Source: Bacteroidales bacterium
GTDB lineage: Bacteria; Bacteroidota; Bacteroidia; Bacteroidales; P3
Direction of reading: 5' to 3'
NCBI GenBank assembly: GCA_017480245.1
Contig: JAFVBA010000013.1
Span: 62,001-126,000 of the forward strand
Length of the DNA stretch: 64,000 nt
The notes beneath the pieces are model-generated. The model had not been told where the DNA came from, did not search any database, and was given only the letters and a program-made list of their open reading frames with translations. Below are positions 54,301-62,234 of the stretch, piece by piece (position 1 is the first letter of the stretch; each line of letters opens with the position of its first letter). The translations under genes were made by a program, and so were the position numbers.

Positions 54301-55316
54301 CAACATTATCTGCGACTGCCGTTAAAGGTTATCATTTCTCTAAGTGGAATGATGGTAATACCGACAATCCGCGCAGTATTGTTGTAACTCAAGATACTTC
54401 TTTCACGGCATACTTTGAAATAGACACATTTTTTGTTTCCGTTTTAAGTAATGATAATCTTGCAGGAACAACTGACGGTAGCGGAATATATGATTACAAC
54501 AGTGAGGCTGTTATATCCGCATCGGCAAACAAACATTACCATTTTGTTTCGTGGTCAGACGGCAATACAAGTAATCCGCGTATAGTTACGATAGATAAAG
54601 ATTCTGTTTTTACGGCTTTGTTTGAAGAAGATAACAAATATCATATTCAGGTTATAAGCAGTAATAACACTATGGGTACAACCGAGGGTGAGGGAGTGTA
54701 TTATGAAGGCGAGCAGGTGCAGATAAAAGCCGTAGCCAATGAACATTACATTTTCAAAGAATGGTCTGACGGCAATACTTCCAATCCTCGCACAATTACC
54801 GTCTTATCCGATAATGTTTATATTGCTAACTTTGCTAAGGCTGTCTATACCGTTAAGGTTGAAAGTGCAGATTTGAATAAAGGAACGGTACAAGGCGGAG
54901 GTATCTATGAATACGGGGATATTGCTGTTATAAAAGCCATTGCAAACAAAGGATATAAATTCACTCAATGGAATGACGGCAACACAGAAGAAACACGTCA
55001 GTTCAGTGTAGAGAATAATGTTACCTATATCGCCAACTTTGAAAAAGAATCTTCGTTGCAAGGCGCCAATGAATTACCGCAAATACAAATCTATCCTAAT
55101 CCTGCGAAAGACGTTATCATTATAGAGAATGTAGTATGTAGCACAGATTATATAACTATCAATATTTATGACAATAAAGGCGGATTAGTCCTTACCGAAA
55201 CCAAACCTAATGCTACCACCTACACACTAAATACTACATTATTAAAAAGCGGTGTTTATTATTTGCGGTTGGTCGGCGTTGAAAACTCAAGAGTGTTTAA
55301 ACTTATAAAAGAATAA
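51312..55316 (+). CDS. C-terminal part: LRR remainder, 15 InlB-type repeats, T9SS domain
   Basis: 1334 codons in this frame counted from a TTG; not a genuine separate start. Residues about 20-215 complete the LRR_5 region (IGKNTFADCERLVNVTL, IGNKAFRRC). Then 15 divergent InlB B-type repeats of about 68 residues (pattern NTMGxVxGxGxYxYNxxxxI, SATANYGYHFVSWNDGNT, NPRxxxVxxDSxFTAxF). The last 75 residues are a T9SS type A sorting domain (QIQIYPNPAKDVIIIENV ... NIYDNKGGLVLTET ... GVYYLRLV). Without the N-terminal signal peptide this part cannot be exported, so the (AT)6 state decides whether the protein reaches the surface. Confidence 0.82.
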   Translation: MENIYIYHKSVITRSCQDIHILNIGEKVEIIPPYAFQNCDWILFVNTNAKYIGKNTFADCERLVNVTLGDDTKIIRDSAFSGCFRLQNIELGKNIDTVGVSAFEGCVRLNKPVLPDSLKYIGNKAFRRCLLFDGTMTIPSKVSYIGSLALDSCSSITALNMKSSVPPTIFSKTFNTISNTIPVYVPCGKVLNYYTTDYWENFPNITEAPPYVITVTSDNNTMGEAEVSQQPTCTSYQTIIKATANESYHFVSWNDGNISNPRIFNADKDTSFVAYFAQNNAYLTVHSSDSSRGSVTGTGLYDYKQNVTITATPTANNHFVQWNDGNKENPRIISATQDSVFTAVFSSNISNISVMNNNTEMGTVNGSGVFYYQNNIVISATANYGYHFVSWNDGNTDNPRIVTVDRDSVFTANFAVNIYSLSINSSNTTMGYAEGTGSYNYLAQVGISATANYGYHFVSWNDGNTNNPRTVNIERDSSFTAQFTANSYIITTESNDPIMGSAYGGGTYNYNTQKTISATANYGYHFTSWSDGSTENPRTITINNNANYTALFEINTYDITTTSSNPAIGTASGGGTYDYNSPINITATPNYGYHFTQWSDGNTDNPRLITVIQNATYTAQFAINNYAVNVETNNNNMGSVLGNGSYTYNTVATISATANYGYHFTGWSDGSTENPRSFVVTKDESFIAQFDYNLYNITATSANMTLGNIIGAGTYNYNSVISLTAVPSEHYHFLRWNDSLTENPRTLTVIQDSVFTAYFEIDTHQITLLSDNELMGYIKGSGYYNYGTMNAIEALAEYGYHFVKWSDDNTNNPRNIYLTKDTVLIAYFTENTYNVSLYSNDTNMGNVAGSGCYIYKNNAILTATSKYGYHFVSWSDGNTDNPRNLFVDKDTLLQAVFDYNTYNITANTNDNTMGNITGAGDYYYLTDVTLTAVPNENYHFVSWSDGVKNNPRQITLTKDTVITAIFEIDTHFVVLAVNNTELGEVFGGGVYDYNAQTTLSATAVKGYHFSKWNDGNTDNPRSIVVTQDTSFTAYFEIDTFFVSVLSNDNLAGTTDGSGIYDYNSEAVISASANKHYHFVSWSDGNTSNPRIVTIDKDSVFTALFEEDNKYHIQVISSNNTMGTTEGEGVYYEGEQVQIKAVANEHYIFKEWSDGNTSNPRTITVLSDNVYIANFAKAVYTVKVESADLNKGTVQGGGIYEYGDIAVIKAIANKGYKFTQWNDGNTEETRQFSVENNVTYIANFEKESSLQGANELPQIQIYPNPAKDVIIIENVVCSTDYITINIYDNKGGLVLTETKPNATTYTLNTTLLKSGVYYLRLVGVENSRVFKLIKE
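51321..51332 (+). repeat. (AT)6 tract at the frame break
   Basis: ATATATATATAT, immediately where the LRR reading frame is lost. Losing one AT (or adding two) joins frame 49918 with frame 51312; the joined residues read GWKTYIYHKSVITRSCQDI, followed by ILNIGEKVEIIP, matching the VNIGDSVQVIP pattern upstream. Confidence 0.85.
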
Positions 55317-55322
55317 AAAGTT

Positions 55323-56810
55323 ATGAAGAAGATATTGTGTTTGTTGTTTGTAATTGTGCCTTGCGTAGTTTATTCTCAAAATGATTATGATAAGTTTAAA
55401 CAAAAGGCTAATGAACAATACGAACGGTTTAAGCAGAAATCGGATAAGAATTACAATGATTTCAAAGACAAAGCCAACAAACAGTATGCGGAGTTTATGG
55501 AAAGGGCGTGGAAGCAGTACAATGCTTTTGCTGGAATAACACCTCCGAAAAACGAACCCATACCGCCCGTTGTTATGCCCGAAGAAGACAGAAACAAACC
55601 CGTTATTGACAATAACAAACCGATAGATGAGGTTATCAAACCGCAACCTGTTGTTCCGCAGCCCGAACCTGTTGAACCTATCAAGGAAGAAAAACAAGAG
55701 GATAAGGGACAAACGTTTTCTTTTCGGTTCTACGGTACGGATATAAAGACAACTTTCTTTGACAACTACAAATATTCTCTTGGCGGAACAAGTGAAAAAC
55801 AAATTGCTCAGGGTTGGAAAACACTTTCTTTGCCGAAATACAATCATCTTATCAATGAATGCTTAAAAATTAGGAAAGATTACCGATTGAATGATTGGGC
55901 TTATTTGCAGATGTTGGATAATCTGTCCGTCAGTATTATGAATAAGCAATGTAATGAGGCAACTCTTTTGATGGCATATTTGTATTGTCAAAGCGGTTAC
56001 AAGATGCGTTTGGGTGAAAGTGAGAATAAACTCTATATGCTCTATGCAACGCAAAGCACGGTTTATGGAGTATCATATTATGTAGTGAATGCCGATATTT
56101 ATTATTTGTATAAAGGAGAGAAAGTGGAATATATAAGGATTTGCGAAGCCGCTTTTCCTAAAGAAAAAGAGATGTCATTCCAACTAAAACAAGAACCGTT
56201 ACTTGCAATGCAGACTTCATCGTTCCGTACATTGCAATCCTCACGTTATCCCGAAGTAAAAGCAAACGTAAGAGTGAATAAAAACCTTATAAACTTCTAT
56301 GACAAATATCCGACTTGTGCAATCAACGGAGATTTCGGCACACGTTGGGCAATGTATGCCAATACGCCGTTAAGCGATGAAGCAAAAAATACATTATATC
56401 CTGCATTGAAGAGAGTTTTGCAGGGCAAAAGCACGAAAGAATCGGCGGAAATGCTTTTGAATTTCGTTCAGACTTCGTTGGTTTATGAATATGATGATAA
56501 GGTTTGGGGAGAAGACCGAGCATTTTTCGCAGAAGAGACGTTGTTTTACCCTTATGCCGACTGTGAAGACCATGCCATTTTGTATTCACGATTAGTCAGG
56601 GACTTGTTAGGGATAAAAGCAGTTTTGATATATTACCCTAATCATTTGGCAACGGCAATTTGTTTAAATTCTTCAAATGTCAAGGGCGACTATTTGCTTA
56701 TAGATAATGAGAGATACTATATTGCCGACCCGACATATATCGGCGCACCGATAGGATTGCAAATGCCCGATTTAAGAAACGAACAAATAAAAGTAATCCT
56801 GCTGGATTAA
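55323..56810 (+). CDS. Secreted transglutaminase-like protein
   Basis: 495 residues. Signal peptide 1-19 (CVVYSQ). A coiled N-terminal part (NDYDKFKQKANEQYERFKQ), a Pro-rich linker (about 80-125, PQPVVPQPEPVEPI), and a C-terminal transglutaminase-like domain (about 370-480) with the Cys-His-Asp triad: YPYADCEDHAILYSRLV (Cys), YYPNHLATAI (His) and YYIADPTY (Asp). Predicted periplasmic or surface thiol hydrolase or crosslinker. It begins 6 bp after the giant T9SS protein stop and so may act on it or in the same process (inference). Confidence 0.75.
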   Translation: MKKILCLLFVIVPCVVYSQNDYDKFKQKANEQYERFKQKSDKNYNDFKDKANKQYAEFMERAWKQYNAFAGITPPKNEPIPPVVMPEEDRNKPVIDNNKPIDEVIKPQPVVPQPEPVEPIKEEKQEDKGQTFSFRFYGTDIKTTFFDNYKYSLGGTSEKQIAQGWKTLSLPKYNHLINECLKIRKDYRLNDWAYLQMLDNLSVSIMNKQCNEATLLMAYLYCQSGYKMRLGESENKLYMLYATQSTVYGVSYYVVNADIYYLYKGEKVEYIRICEAAFPKEKEMSFQLKQEPLLAMQTSSFRTLQSSRYPEVKANVRVNKNLINFYDKYPTCAINGDFGTRWAMYANTPLSDEAKNTLYPALKRVLQGKSTKESAEMLLNFVQTSLVYEYDDKVWGEDRAFFAEETLFYPYADCEDHAILYSRLVRDLLGIKAVLIYYPNHLATAICLNSSNVKGDYLLIDNERYYIADPTYIGAPIGLQMPDLRNEQIKVILLD

Positions 56811-56847
56811 ACTTTAGGGGTTGCATTAAAAAATCGTTGATTTGCTA

Positions 56848-56877
56848 TTGTCAGTTTGATATTATTTTGTATTTTTG
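56848..56877 (+). promoter_or_regulatory. Promoter of nhaD
   Basis: TTG (56848-56850), 19-bp spacer, TATTTTTG (56870-56877), 60 bp before nhaD. Confidence 0.65.
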
Positions 56878-56937
56878 CAACTTCTTTTTAAAGGAATTGT
56901 TAAATAAATATTAATTAACTAAAAACGCAAAAACATT

Positions 56938-58242
56938 ATGACAAGTGCTATGGTAATCATGGTTGTTGTATTTGTGATAGGTTACTTCTTCATTGCGATG
57001 GAGCATACCTTCAAAATCAACAAAAGTGCAACCGCTTTGTTATTGGCAGTTGCAATGTGGACTCTGTATGTTGCCATCGGAGGTTTTCATGCAGGCGAAC
57101 ACCACGAAGTATTAATTGAAGCCTTGGGAGATACAGCCGAGATTCTGTTCTTCTTGTTAGGTGCAATGACGATAGTTGAGACTATTGACCAACACGGCGG
57201 CTTCTCAATTATCACGGACAGAATTACTACGAAAAGCAAACGTAAATTGCTTTGGGTAATTGCTATCCTTACCTTCTTTATGTCCGCAGTCTTGGACAAT
57301 TTAACTACATCTATCGTTATGTGTGCGTTACTTCGCAAACTTATTTCCGATAAAAAAGACCGTTGGTTCTTCGGTGGTGTAGTTATTTTGGCTGCTAATG
57401 CCGGCGGAGCGTGGTCTCCGATAGGTGATGTTACAACTATTATGCTTTGGATCAAAGGAAACATCACTGCAGGCGGCGTAATCAAGGAAACATTGTTGGC
57501 ATCAATCGTTTGTTTGGTTGTTCCTGTGGCAGGAATATCAATGATGCTTAAGGGTGAAATAGAAAAAACACCTCAAGCACAGACAGGAAACAGTGTATCT
57601 GAGATTTCCAAATTCCAAAGTAAAGTTGTTTTATTCACAGGTGTAGGATTCCTTGTATTCACTCCTGTATTTAAAACAATAACTCATTTACCTCCGTACA
57701 TGGGTATCTTACTTGGTTTGGGTGTTTTGTGGATTGTAACCGAAATCATGCACAAAAAACGTCCTGAAGTTTATCAAAGACTTAACATCGGTAACGTAAT
57801 AACCCGTGTAGATACTCCTTCAGTATTATTCTTCTTGGGTATATTGATGGCAGTTGCTTGTTTGTCAGACGCAGGCCACTTAAAACTTTTGGCACAAAGC
57901 CTTGACAGCCTTGGAAACTTCTATTTGACAGACCTTATCATCGGAGTATTGTCTTCAATTGTGGATAACGTTCCTTTGGTAGCCGCTGCAATGGGAATGT
58001 ATGACATAGAGGCGGTAGGACATTTCGCTCAAGACGGAGCATTCTGGGAATTTTTGGCATACTGCGCCGGAACAGGTGGTTCTCTACTTATCATAGGTTC
58101 TGCAGCAGGTGTTGCAGTTATGGGAATGGAGAAAATAGACTTCGTTTGGTACTTAAAACATATATCAATCTGGGCATTGCTTGGCTATCTTGCAGGTGCA
58201 GGAGTGTATGTTTTGATGTCAATGTTTATTTTCCACTCTTAA
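56938..58242 (+). CDS. nhaD: Na+/H+ antiporter NhaD
   Basis: 434 residues, polytopic inner-membrane protein of the ion-transporter superfamily. NhaD-typical sequences: FHAGEHHEVLIEALGDTAEI (about 50-69), FLLGAMTIVETIDQHGGFSI, LTFFMSAVLDNLTTSIVMCA (about 115-134), AANAGGAWSPIGDVTTIMLW (about 151-170) and IIGVLSSIVDNVPLVAAAM (about 340). Exports Na+ or Li+ in exchange for H+. It stands alone with its own promoter and a downstream hairpin (58270-58308). Confidence 0.92.
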   Translation: MTSAMVIMVVVFVIGYFFIAMEHTFKINKSATALLLAVAMWTLYVAIGGFHAGEHHEVLIEALGDTAEILFFLLGAMTIVETIDQHGGFSIITDRITTKSKRKLLWVIAILTFFMSAVLDNLTTSIVMCALLRKLISDKKDRWFFGGVVILAANAGGAWSPIGDVTTIMLWIKGNITAGGVIKETLLASIVCLVVPVAGISMMLKGEIEKTPQAQTGNSVSEISKFQSKVVLFTGVGFLVFTPVFKTITHLPPYMGILLGLGVLWIVTEIMHKKRPEVYQRLNIGNVITRVDTPSVLFFLGILMAVACLSDAGHLKLLAQSLDSLGNFYLTDLIIGVLSSIVDNVPLVAAAMGMYDIEAVGHFAQDGAFWEFLAYCAGTGGSLLIIGSAAGVAVMGMEKIDFVWYLKHISIWALLGYLAGAGVYVLMSMFIFHS

Positions 58243-58269
58243 TAGAGAAAATATAGACTATTAATACTT

Positions 58270-58308
58270 TCAGAGGGGTAAGTTTTCAAATAAGACTTAT
58301 TCCTCTGA
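58270..58308 (+). terminator. Terminator hairpin after nhaD
   Basis: TCAGAGGGGTAAGT (58270-58283) pairs with ACTTATTCCTCTGA (58295-58308); U-rich tract follows (TCTTTCTTTT). Confidence 0.8.
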
Positions 58309-58400
58309 ATCTTTCTTTTGGTAGTATTAATCTTTCCAAATAATTACAATCAATAAAATGCCAAAGTATAATTCTTTTTCTGTAATTAAGCAAAATATAT

Positions 58401-58408
58401 TATCTTTG
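58401..58408 (+). promoter_or_regulatory. -7 element TATCTTTG of the beta-lactamase
   Basis: TATCTTTG, 77 bp before the beta-lactamase start. Confidence 0.55.
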
Positions 58409-58485
58409 CAGGGTAGCTAATTAAGATTTTAATATTTTTAATACTCTGATTGTAACAATAAATTATTATTAAACAAATTGTAAAT

Positions 58486-59379
58486 ATGAAATCATTGCGG
58501 TATTTTGTAATAACTTTTTTGTCGGTTTGCATAACAATAATTGCAAATCCGATAAAACCGCAGTCATTATACGAAAAGATTGATTCTCTTGCAAAGACAA
58601 AGAATTTAACTATTGGTATAGCGGCGTGGCAAGGCAAAAAAACGTTTGAATATAACGACACAGTGAAATTTCCTTTGATGTCGGTGTTTAAACTTCACGT
58701 CTGCTTGACCGCACTTCACAAAATGCAAGAAGAAAATCTCACCTCAAACGATTCAATTCTTATAAAACGGCAACAATTACAAGAAAACACCTATTCGCCT
58801 TTACTTAAGAACAAACCCGATAAACATTTCCAAATGTCGTATTTTGATTTGGTTTATTACACTCTTGCACTTAGCGATAACAATACTTGTGATATTTTAA
58901 TAGATTATTGCGACGGAATAACGAATGTAGATAATTATGTCCGCAGTTTAGGTATTACGGATTTTAATTTGCAAGAAACCGAATCGACTATGCACAAAGA
59001 CATAAACAAATCTTATAACAATTGGACAAATCCGCACTCTGTCAATAAATTATTAAGAAAAATTACCGACGAACCAGTACTTAATGAATTTTATCGGTCA
59101 ATCTTACTTGACAATATGAAACTTTGCCGAACGGGAGCGGATAAAATAAAAGCAGGATTGCCGAAAGATATTGTTATAATGCACAAAACAGGTTCAATTC
59201 CTGCAATGAACGGTAATATCATCGCAGATAATGATGCCGCAATCATAGAAACAGAAAACGGAGAATTACTTTATCTTACCATATTTATAAAAGACAGCAA
59301 AGAAACCTCAACAACCAACGCCAAAATCATATCCCAAGCCACCGAAATAATATACAATTGGTTCAATAAGTATGAATAA
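58486..59379 (+). CDS. Class A beta-lactamase (Bacteroidetes A2 type)
   Basis: 297 residues. Signal peptide (about 1-26). Full active-site set: SVFK (S66, K69), SDN (S130, D131, N132), omega-loop Glu in NLQETEST (E166, by coincidence at standard numbering), KTG (K234, T235, G236). The FPLMSVFKLHV stretch and the STMHKD spacing suit the CfxA/CblA/PER-like A2 subclass of Bacteroidetes. Periplasmic hydrolase of penicillins and likely cephalosporins; spectrum cannot be read from sequence. Chromosomal context without transposase. Base composition is like its neighbours. Confidence 0.9.
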   Translation: MKSLRYFVITFLSVCITIIANPIKPQSLYEKIDSLAKTKNLTIGIAAWQGKKTFEYNDTVKFPLMSVFKLHVCLTALHKMQEENLTSNDSILIKRQQLQENTYSPLLKNKPDKHFQMSYFDLVYYTLALSDNNTCDILIDYCDGITNVDNYVRSLGITDFNLQETESTMHKDINKSYNNWTNPHSVNKLLRKITDEPVLNEFYRSILLDNMKLCRTGADKIKAGLPKDIVIMHKTGSIPAMNGNIIADNDAAIIETENGELLYLTIFIKDSKETSTTNAKIISQATEIIYNWFNKYE

Positions 59380-59411
59380 AACGGTAATTAATTATATGAA
59401 TAAATCAACTT

Positions 59412-60788
59412 TTAGTTCAGTTTCTTGAAAATCTTGTGTAGGTCGGTGTAGTTGAGAGGTTGCATATCTATTAACTGAAGATTTTTGACCATATCGGCGG
59501 TTTGTTGTTTGTATTTAAGGAAATGCTCCGTTTTTATATGATTTTGATATGCTGCCTCGCCTCTGTAAATTTCCAAAATCCGCAAATGATTAGGTTTTTC
59601 ATCAATCTGCATCGGCAACAGGCAAATTACTCCTTTTTCTTTCTCCATTGAAATCGCGGCAATCTCTCTTGCTTTCTGCAAATATTCATTTAACCGTTTG
59701 GAATCCACTTCTATTTCCGCTATTCTTACAATTAAATTCTCTGCGATGTCATAATGTGCCGTCTGAGTCTTGTTTCCGCTTAACAAGTTGCGGGCATTTT
59801 CGCTTAAAATCATCTTTGCGTACGGTGAAAGCATAAAATCTTCCTGCAAATCCTTACGCAATTTGTTTGCGTTGTTAATTAAAACGTTTGCATCGGCATA
59901 TGGATAATCCGAACCGTAAAGAATGCGGTCTATTGTAGTTATTTGCAACATTGTTTTGATAATCTCAACAGACGTATTGCCTGCTAAATCAAACCAAAGG
60001 CAATCCAAATTCTTTTGAAAGTCAATTTCGTCCATCAAACCCTTACTTCTGAATATCGGATAGACGTTTTGCATTCTTTTTATTGCCAAAGGTAGATATG
60101 CACCGCTATGAGGAATGACCACTTTCACATTATTGTAGCGTGCCAAGACATTCCGCGCTATCATATTGCAGACTGCACGCGATGTTTCGGCAGGATATTC
60201 ATACAAAGCTAAAGGTAGCGAATTTATCAACTGACTTGGATAATTTGAAGGGCGGTGCGGATGGATTATTATCAAGGCTTTGTAATCGTTAAGCACCGAA
60301 AAAAGAGTATCCAATGCCTCATCACCCAAATATTGTCCGCAAACATTGGTTGCAAGTTTCACTCCGTCAGCGTGCAAGGTGTCAAAAGCATAACGAATTT
60401 CCTTTATAGCGGCATCAACATCGGGAAGAGGTAGCGCAGCACAGAAAAGAAATTTTCCGTTTGACTTTTCTTTCAACTCAGCGCAGTATTCATTGAATTT
60501 TTTTACCTCTTTAATTGTTTGGTTTATGTTTCCGAAATACGGATGAGGCGCAACCATAGTCAGAACAGAGGCTTCAATACCCGCTTTTTGCATAAAATCC
60601 AAATGTTTATCCACATCCCAAGACGGAATAGGAAAACCCTCGTCCAAAATAGCGTTATTATTTTTCAAAAACGACAAATAATCCTGCGTAATTATATGAC
60701 TGTGTAAGTCAATTATATTTTGACCGCCTGCGTTTGCCATAACACCTATTGCAAATAACAAATTAAAAATCCAATATCTCACTTTCAT
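59412..60788 (-). CDS. Amidohydrolase fused to an antibiotic-biosynthesis-monooxygenase-like domain
   Basis: 458 residues. Signal peptide 1-23 (VMANAGGQ). An amidohydrolase-2 TIM barrel (about 24-345): IIDLHSHIIT (metal ligands H29, H31), LIIHPHRPSNYPSQ (about 175), VVIPHSGAYLPLAI (about 224), and LYGSDYPYAD (about 290) with the catalytic Asp. The C-terminal 95 residues (LIVRIAEIEVDSKRLNEYLQ, HLRILEIYRGEAAYQNHIKT) are an ABM/quinol-monooxygenase-like ferredoxin fold. The fusion is unusual. Exported; substrate unknown, perhaps an aromatic or lactone. Promoter overlaps the start region, so the mRNA may be leaderless. Confidence 0.78.
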   Translation of the reverse strand: MKVRYWIFNLLFAIGVMANAGGQNIIDLHSHIITQDYLSFLKNNNAILDEGFPIPSWDVDKHLDFMQKAGIEASVLTMVAPHPYFGNINQTIKEVKKFNEYCAELKEKSNGKFLFCAALPLPDVDAAIKEIRYAFDTLHADGVKLATNVCGQYLGDEALDTLFSVLNDYKALIIIHPHRPSNYPSQLINSLPLALYEYPAETSRAVCNMIARNVLARYNNVKVVIPHSGAYLPLAIKRMQNVYPIFRSKGLMDEIDFQKNLDCLWFDLAGNTSVEIIKTMLQITTIDRILYGSDYPYADANVLINNANKLRKDLQEDFMLSPYAKMILSENARNLLSGNKTQTAHYDIAENLIVRIAEIEVDSKRLNEYLQKAREIAAISMEKEKGVICLLPMQIDEKPNHLRILEIYRGEAAYQNHIKTEHFLKYKQQTADMVKNLQLIDMQPLNYTDLHKIFKKLN

Positions 60789-60792
60789 TTTG

Positions 60793-60800
60793 CAAAGTTA
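60793..60800 (-). promoter_or_regulatory. -7 element TAACTTTG next to the amidohydrolase start
   Basis: Minus-strand TAACTTTG ends only 4 bases before the ATG at 60788, so transcription may begin at or near the A of the start codon. Confidence 0.5.
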
Positions 60801-60903
60801 AGAAAAAAATAAATTAATGCATTACCTAACCGAAATAAAGTGCAACTTGTATTATGCCAAATGACATTCTAATTTTACTCTATTATATAATAGAAAAATA
60901 TTA

Positions 60904-61926
60904 TTACTCTTTGAACCAACATTGCGGGTCTTTGGCGTAGAAATTGTGCGTCATACCGTATGCAACTGACGGACAACCACGGCAAAACCGCAATAACTCG
61001 CAGTCTTTACACGCTTCGAATTTGTCATATTGTCTGTAAAAATCCATCTTTCCGCTGTTCCATATATTATACAGTGAATCCGTGAAAATGTTTCCAACAA
61101 CGGACTCACATCTTCGGCATGCCATTACATCGCCGTTAGGAGTTATTGTAATATGGTTTGCTCCGCAGTTACAACCGTCATATATCGTTTCTTTATCAAG
61201 TGAAGCGTCTATCTTGAAATAGCCTTTTTCATAAAGGAATGGCGTAAATAGGTGGTCTTTTAGGTTGAAAGAAGTTTGGCAATCCTTATATTGTTCAAAT
61301 TTTTGCCACAATATTTCCAATAAATTGCGGTATTCCGATGGCGAAATATGAACATCTTTTTCCAAAGAGGTAGGACAATATCTTGCAAAAGCAAATACTT
61401 CCACTTTTTTCTCAACTACCAAATCCACGATGGCAGGTATTTCCTTTATATTCGTACCTGAAACCGTTGTCATCACCGCTACGGGTAGTGAAGCCTCGTG
61501 CATTACATCTATTTTCTCAAGTGTAGTTTGGAAAGAGCCTTTTTTACGGATGGAATCGTGAGTTTGCTCCAATCCGTCTATACTTAATTGATATTTTCTG
61601 CAACCTAATTCACGCATCTTTTGACAATTCTCTTTTGTCAAGTGAAAAGGATTTCCCATAATGGTAAAAGGAATATCGTTCTTGCGAAAAAGGCTTAATA
61701 AATCCCAGAAATGCGGATGCAAAATGGGGTCGCCTCCCGTTAAATATACATAGGGAAGGCGTCCCATTTGACTGCACATATCCGATATTTCATTCCAAGT
61801 GTGCAAAATGTCATTCCACAACATTGATTTCAACGCAATGTTATTGTTCTCCGAGAAAATATAACAATGTTCGCACCTTTGGTCGCATTCATCGGTGATA
61901 TGCCATTGAAAAGCAAAGTATTCCAT
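60904..61926 (-). CDS. Radical SAM/SPASM peptide maturase
   Basis: 340 residues. The AdoMet-cleaving cluster motif CDQRCEHC (C14, C18, C21) is at the N-terminus, then GGDP (about 65), and a C-terminal SPASM domain with CNCGANHITITPNGDVMACR (about 251-270), CESVVGNIF, CKDCELLRFCRGCP (about 309-322) and a last Cys near the end (DPQCWFKE), which should bind two auxiliary 4Fe-4S clusters. Enzymes of this form modify ribosomal peptides. The ATG follows the stop of the 53-residue Cys/Gly peptide directly (TAA-ATG), so the two are translationally coupled. No transporter or protease in the neighbourhood. Confidence 0.9.
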   Translation of the reverse strand: MEYFAFQWHITDECDQRCEHCYIFSENNNIALKSMLWNDILHTWNEISDMCSQMGRLPYVYLTGGDPILHPHFWDLLSLFRKNDIPFTIMGNPFHLTKENCQKMRELGCRKYQLSIDGLEQTHDSIRKKGSFQTTLEKIDVMHEASLPVAVMTTVSGTNIKEIPAIVDLVVEKKVEVFAFARYCPTSLEKDVHISPSEYRNLLEILWQKFEQYKDCQTSFNLKDHLFTPFLYEKGYFKIDASLDKETIYDGCNCGANHITITPNGDVMACRRCESVVGNIFTDSLYNIWNSGKMDFYRQYDKFEACKDCELLRFCRGCPSVAYGMTHNFYAKDPQCWFKE

Positions 61927-62088
61927 TTACTTTGCTCCGCATGCACTGCCACAAGCCGTCGGTTTAGGATCTTTTGTTCCGCATGCACTGCCGCATGCAC
62001 CCGCAGGAGTTTCATTACCTTGGTTGTTGCAAAGATATTCCTGTGCAACGCTCTTCAAAAGTGAAGAATTCATGTTTGCTCTTTTCAT
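61927..62088 (-). CDS. Probable RiPP precursor peptide with ACGxACG repeats
   Basis: 53 residues, too short for most gene finders. Leader-like N-terminus MKRANMNSSLLKSVAQEYLC, then NNQGNETPAGACGSACGTK and DPKPTACGSACGAK: two ACGSACG units with Cys at 32, 36, 46 and 50, plus C20. Stop TAA abuts the radical SAM ATG. A -7 promoter element lies 53 bp upstream. The composition (Cys, Gly, Ala repeats at the C-terminus) and context make it the substrate of the downstream enzyme; resembles precursors described with ACGx repeats. Product and cross-link are unknown. Confidence 0.85.
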   Translation of the reverse strand: MKRANMNSSLLKSVAQEYLCNNQGNETPAGACGSACGTKDPKPTACGSACGAK

Positions 62089-62140
62089 CTCTGTAAATTT
62101 TTTTAAATTATTAATACTAAATCTTTCGATTTTACGTTTG

Positions 62141-62171
62141 CAAAAGTATAAAAAAATATCTTAATACACAA
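62141..62171 (-). promoter_or_regulatory. Promoter of the RiPP peptide operon
   Basis: Minus-strand TTG (62169-62171), 20-bp spacer, TACTTTTG (62141-62148). Leader of about 50 nt before the peptide ATG. Confidence 0.65.
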
Positions 62172-62234
62172 TAAGTTACAAATAAGATTGCAGGTTATAA
62201 ATATATTACTGTAACTAAAAATAAGGAAATTACA

